DNA from: Candidatus Sumerlaeota bacterium | GTDB lineage: Bacteria > Sumerlaeota > Sumerlaeia > MWCT01 | Assembly (NCBI GenBank): GCA_026398545.1 | Contig: JAPLSR010000263.1 | Span: 1-5,871 of the forward strand | Direction of reading: 5' to 3' | Length of the DNA: 5,871 nucleotides | Shown here: piece by piece, positions 5,694 through 5,871 of the stretch | Layout of the letters: each line of letters begins with the position of its first letter | How positions within the stretch are numbered: the stretch's first letter is position 1 | Program-made: the position numbers and the translations under genes | The notes under the pieces: generated by a model | Database searches by the model: none | The model's input: only the letters and a program-made list of their open reading frames with translations | Told to the model about the DNA's origin: nothing

Positions 5694-5871
5694 CACAAAC
5701 CTCCTCCTGAGAACTGCCCTCGCCCAAAAGAAGGCGGAGGATGATATTTGCCTGATGCCCCGCCGCCACAGTCACCCGCGGCGCAAGAAGACCTCGTCCG
5801 GGCTCTGCGGCGGTCTCCGTGTCTCCCACAAGATAAACATTCCGGAAAACGCGCCTCGTATGTATAAGATT
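5671..5871 (-). CDS. thiF: ThiF-like ThiS adenylyltransferase, C-terminal part (5' end outside window)
   Basis: The minus-strand frame enters at the right edge and ends at TGA 5671-5673, giving 66 visible residues. It contains FRNVYLVGDTE, then GRGLLAPRVTVAAGHQANII and LRLLLGE. The pattern V-GD, then GL-APRV-AA--QAN followed by a leucine-rich helix, is the C-terminal signature of the ThiF/MoeB/E1-like fold in the short ThiF proteins of thiazole clusters. ThiF activates the ThiS C-terminus with ATP so that sulfur can be loaded. The nucleotide-binding Gly-rich loop and catalytic residues would be upstream, outside the window. The last 23 nt overlap the thiS start, and the thiS Shine-Dalgarno lies inside this gene, so the pair is surely co-transcribed. 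Assignment to ThiF rather than MoeB rests on the adjacent thiS. Confidence 0.85.
   Translation of the reverse strand, partial: NLIHTRRVFRNVYLVGDTETAAEPGRGLLAPRVTVAAGHQANIILRLLLGEGSSQEEVCDENTCEW
5700..5708 (-). promoter_or_regulatory. Strong ribosome binding site for thiS
   Basis: AGGAGGAGG on the minus strand, inside the 3' end of the thiF-like gene, ends 6 nt before the ATG at 5693. The spacing decides the thiS start in favour of this ATG over the adjacent GTG and suggests that thiS is translated at a high level independently of its upstream neighbour. Confidence 0.8.

Noticed and set aside
5511..5744. 77-codon + frame across thiS
   Set aside because: It is opposite thiS, which has a clear family match and a strong ribosome binding site.

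Overview
The window holds two unrelated gene blocks joined by repeat-rich, partly decayed DNA. No rRNA or other taxonomic marker is present, so the organism can only be described loosely as a bacterium. The thiazole branch uses ThiH, the oxygen-sensitive radical-SAM tyrosine lyase, rather than the oxidase ThiO. That fits an anaerobic or facultative lifestyle, but the phylum cannot be read from this stretch.

Layout: 3-428 (+) is the 3' end of a DNA cytosine-5 methyltransferase gene. It is followed 8 nt later by a complete vsr mismatch endonuclease gene (437-862, +). This methylation-repair pair is AT-richer than the genes to its right. About 500 bases (863-1366) follow with no gene on the + strand. 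The minus strand there shows an apparently decayed coding frame (859-1113) with one internal stop, a possible 44-aa ORF (1073-1207), and two repeat units. A 605-codon polytopic membrane protein of the GT-C glycosyltransferase type follows at 1367-3184 (+), and imperfect copies of a ~60-bp promoter-like repeat lie on both sides of it (1280-1338 and 3238-3298). The 3185-3505 gap holds the second repeat copy and a start-less coding remnant that ends 7 nt before thiG.

The right half is thiazole biosynthesis. thiG and thiH (+) overlap by 4 nt (ATGA). Facing them on the minus strand are thiS and the 3' end of a thiF-like gene that the window edge cuts; these overlap by 23 nt. The four products cooperate: ThiF adenylates the ThiS C-terminal glycine, ThiS carries the sulfur as a thiocarboxylate, ThiH makes dehydroglycine from tyrosine, and ThiG condenses these with 1-deoxy-D-xylulose 5-phosphate. 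The unusual point is the arrangement: two convergent transcription units (thiGH and thiFS) separated by 74 nt that contain a second copy of a 24-bp repeat also found at 1070-1093.

No CRISPR array, tRNA, rRNA, transposase or TPP riboswitch was recognised. The best leads are the interspersed repeat family (whose full unit may be 1070-1338), the decayed minus-strand frame beside vsr, and the convergent split of the thiazole genes.
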